Shown piece after piece: positions 62,673 to 64,000 of a stretch of 64,000 bases of DNA. How positions within the stretch are numbered: the first letter of the stretch is position 1; each line of letters opens with the position of its first letter. Location of the stretch: positions 358,229 through 422,228 of the forward strand of contig NZ_FQWT01000004.1 of the NCBI RefSeq assembly GCF_900129755.1. The letters are read 5' to 3'. The translations under genes and the position numbers were made by a program. The notes below the pieces were generated by a model. The model had not been told where the DNA came from. It did not search any database and saw only the letters and a program-made list of their open reading frames with translations. Source of the stretch: Chryseobacterium oranimense (GTDB taxonomy: Bacteria; Bacteroidota; Bacteroidia; Flavobacteriales; Weeksellaceae).

Positions 62673-63461
62673 ATGAATATTGAACTTTTTTCAAAGAATG
62701 CTTTGGTAGGAGCAGCTACCCAGGGAATAGGAGCGGGAATAGCTTTAGAACTCGCCAAATGTGGGGCTAATGTAACCGTAATGGCACGCAACGAAGCCAA
62801 ACTGAAAAATATAGTATCTTCATTGCCTATCGTCGGTCCTCATCAGAAGCATCGGTATCTGGTAGCCGATTTTTCCAATTTTGAAGCCTACAGAACAATT
62901 ATTTCTGAATATTTCAGCAGTCATTCTATAGATATTCTGATCAACAATACCAATGGTCCGGAACCGGGCCCGGCACTGGATAAAAAGGTGGATGATTACC
63001 AAAAAGCATTTGATTTACTTTTTAAAACCGTGTGCGAAACCACATTGCTGGCTCTGCCTCATATGATAAAGCAGAAACACGGACGCATCATCAATGTTTC
63101 TTCACTTTCTGTAAAGGAACCGATTCATAATTTATCACTTTCAAATTCTATCCGGTCAGCGGTAATAGCCTGGGCGAAGACCCTGTCCATTGAAGTGGCA
63201 CAGCATCAGGTTACCGTTAACAATATTCTCACAGGATATTTTGATACTGAACGTATTCAGAATCTTATCCGCCATGAATCCCAGCAGACCGGAAAGTCTC
63301 AGGACGAAATAAAAAAGGCAAGAGAAAATAAAATTCCTATGAAAAGATTGGGAAGAACTGAAGAGTATGGTCATCTGGCAGCCTTTTTAGCATCAGATTA
63401 TTCAGCTTATCTTACCGGAGCGAGTATTCCTTTGGACGGAGGATTGAATAATACGTATTAA
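62673..63461 (+). CDS. Atypical short-chain dehydrogenase/reductase
   Basis: A 262-aa SDR-fold protein. The nucleotide site is GAATQGIGAGIALELAKCGANVTVMARN. NNTNGP and the Ser region GRIINVSSLSVKEP are present. The expected catalytic YxxxK is not: the aligned stretch reads NLSLSNSIRSAVIAWAKTLS. This matches a known SDR subgroup related to FabG that lacks Tyr and Lys, so it may bind cofactor without ordinary reductase chemistry. It ends with the typical SDR tail LTGASIPLDGGLNN. Confidence 0.85.
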   Translation: MNIELFSKNALVGAATQGIGAGIALELAKCGANVTVMARNEAKLKNIVSSLPIVGPHQKHRYLVADFSNFEAYRTIISEYFSSHSIDILINNTNGPEPGPALDKKVDDYQKAFDLLFKTVCETTLLALPHMIKQKHGRIINVSSLSVKEPIHNLSLSNSIRSAVIAWAKTLSIEVAQHQVTVNNILTGYFDTERIQNLIRHESQQTGKSQDEIKKARENKIPMKRLGRTEEYGHLAAFLASDYSAYLTGASIPLDGGLNNTY

Positions 63462-63463
63462 TT

Positions 63464-63497
63464 AAGAAATTAAGAAATTAAGAAATTAAGAAATTAG
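63464..63497. repeat. Tandem 8-bp repeat ATTAAGAA, about 4 copies
   Basis: The unit is repeated without interruption directly after the SDR stop codon. Such short arrays can vary in copy number by slippage. Confidence 0.8.
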
Positions 63498-63780
63498 TTG
63501 TGGTATAAAACAAGAACAGTAGCAGATTAGCTTTGTTGATTTGGTTAAGCGTCCTTTTATCCATTCAGCTTCATCAGCGATGCAGTCGATACCTTTGCCT
63601 TCTTACAATTTAGCACTCTCTAAAAAAGCTTTGCGTTTAAAAAAATACAGAATTTTTCAATAAAAACATCAGGGATACAGGAATAACAGGAAACCGAATC
63701 ATAATTGATTGGGAACAGGAAATTTAAACTGAAAATGATTTTTGTATACCTATGTAATAATTCCCCGATCTGGGTTGTCT

Positions 63781-63805
63781 TACTATGTATTGAAATTACA
63801 TAGTA
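63781..63805. promoter_or_regulatory. Inverted repeat abutting the DUF2723 start codon
   Basis: TACTATGTA (63781-63789) and TACATAGTA (63797-63805) are a perfect 9-bp inverted repeat with 7-nt spacer, ending one base before the ATG at 63807. It could be an operator or an RNA hairpin that hides the translation start. Confidence 0.5.
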
Positions 63806-63806
63806 T

Positions 63807-64000
63807 ATGAAAAACTGGTCTTTTAAAAAGTGGAACACCGTTTTAGGATGGGTGATTTTTACCATTGCACTCATTACATACGGCTCCACCATGGAGCATT
63901 ATCTGAGTTTCTGGGACTGTGGCGAGTATATTTCTTCTGCGGTAAAACTTGAAGTAACGCATGCTCCCGGAGCGGCTTTATTCCAGATTGTGGGTGCTGT
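63807..64000 (+). CDS. DUF2723-family membrane protein (GT117-like), N-terminal part
   Basis: The gene runs off the window; 64 residues are visible. It starts MKNWSFKKWNTVLGWVIFTIALITYGSTMEHYLSFWDCGEYISSAVKLEVTHAPGAALFQIVGA. The first membrane helix followed by SFWDCGEYI and HAPGAALF is the DUF2723 signature, a large multi-pass family resembling protein O-mannosyltransferases. In Bacteroidota such proteins are usually over 1000 residues long. Confidence 0.85.
   Translation, partial: MKNWSFKKWNTVLGWVIFTIALITYGSTMEHYLSFWDCGEYISSAVKLEVTHAPGAALFQIVGA

Larger units (their letters stand above)
63462..63806. other. Intergenic region between the SDR and DUF2723 genes
   Basis: It opens with a tandem array of ATTAAGAA (about four copies, 63464-63497) just after the SDR stop codon. 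It continues as AT-rich text without a convincing gene and ends in the inverted repeat at 63781-63805. Confidence 0.5.

Noticed and set aside
63620..63892. 90-codon minus-strand ORF at the right end
   Set aside because: It overlaps the DUF2723 start, and no family resemblance is seen.

Overview
The window looks like chromosome from a Chryseobacterium-like member of the Weeksellaceae (Flavobacteriia, Bacteroidota). Supporting signs are the low GC content, Bacteroidota-type promoters (-33 TTTG, about 19-21 nt, -7 TAnnTTTG), SusC/SusD and other TonB-dependent receptors, an arginine pathway with an N-acylornithine carbamoyltransferase, a Tet(X)-like monooxygenase and a DUF2723 protein. All assignments come from reading the sequence and from memory of protein families; no database search was run.

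Layout. 1-4.6 kb (minus strand): porin, MHS-type MFS transporter, two small membrane proteins and the start of a CbrA-like transporter/histidine kinase. 4.9-14.2 kb: an IS1-like zinc-ribbon/HTH protein diverges from a complete arginine cluster (GNAT, argG, argC, argD, argF', argB, argE-like, argH). 14.4-20.9 kb: an Lrp-type regulator, then pyrB-carA-(four-helix-bundle gene)-carB. The pyrB leader contains a promoter, a 23-codon leader ORF, a pause-like hairpin and an intrinsic terminator, laid out like the E. coli pyrBI attenuator. 21-31 kb: housekeeping and accessory genes (DinB, DJ-1, Ada, holA, trxB and others), with long perfect inverted repeats and two copies of a ~200-bp non-coding repeat.

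31.6-42.9 kb begins with an intact tRNA-Ser(UGA) and ends with a decayed tRNA-Ser copy that keeps its promoter and terminator. Between them lie AraC regulators, a pirin and an alpha/beta hydrolase that share a repeated upstream module, a TonB receptor with a PI-PLC-like protein, and a Tet(X)-like monooxygenase with its own AraC regulator. 43.2-53.4 kb: a LytS-type kinase and a LytTR response regulator bracket a metalloprotease-SusC-SusD operon. 53.6-60.9 kb: a signalling cluster of two hybrid kinases, two single-domain receivers, CheR and CheB, without any chemoreceptor or motility gene. 61-64 kb: a di-heme cytochrome c peroxidase, an atypical SDR and the start of a DUF2723 membrane protein.

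How the genes connect. The arg and pyr/car operons are adjacent and share carbamoyl phosphate as an intermediate: CarAB makes it, and PyrB and ArgF' use it. The arginine enzymes look suited to N-succinylated intermediates. The strongest candidates for undescribed biology are the pyrB attenuator, the promoter-bearing tRNA-Ser relic, the repeated upstream module of the pirin/hydrolase pair, and the two-component pair wrapped around the protease-SusCD operon.
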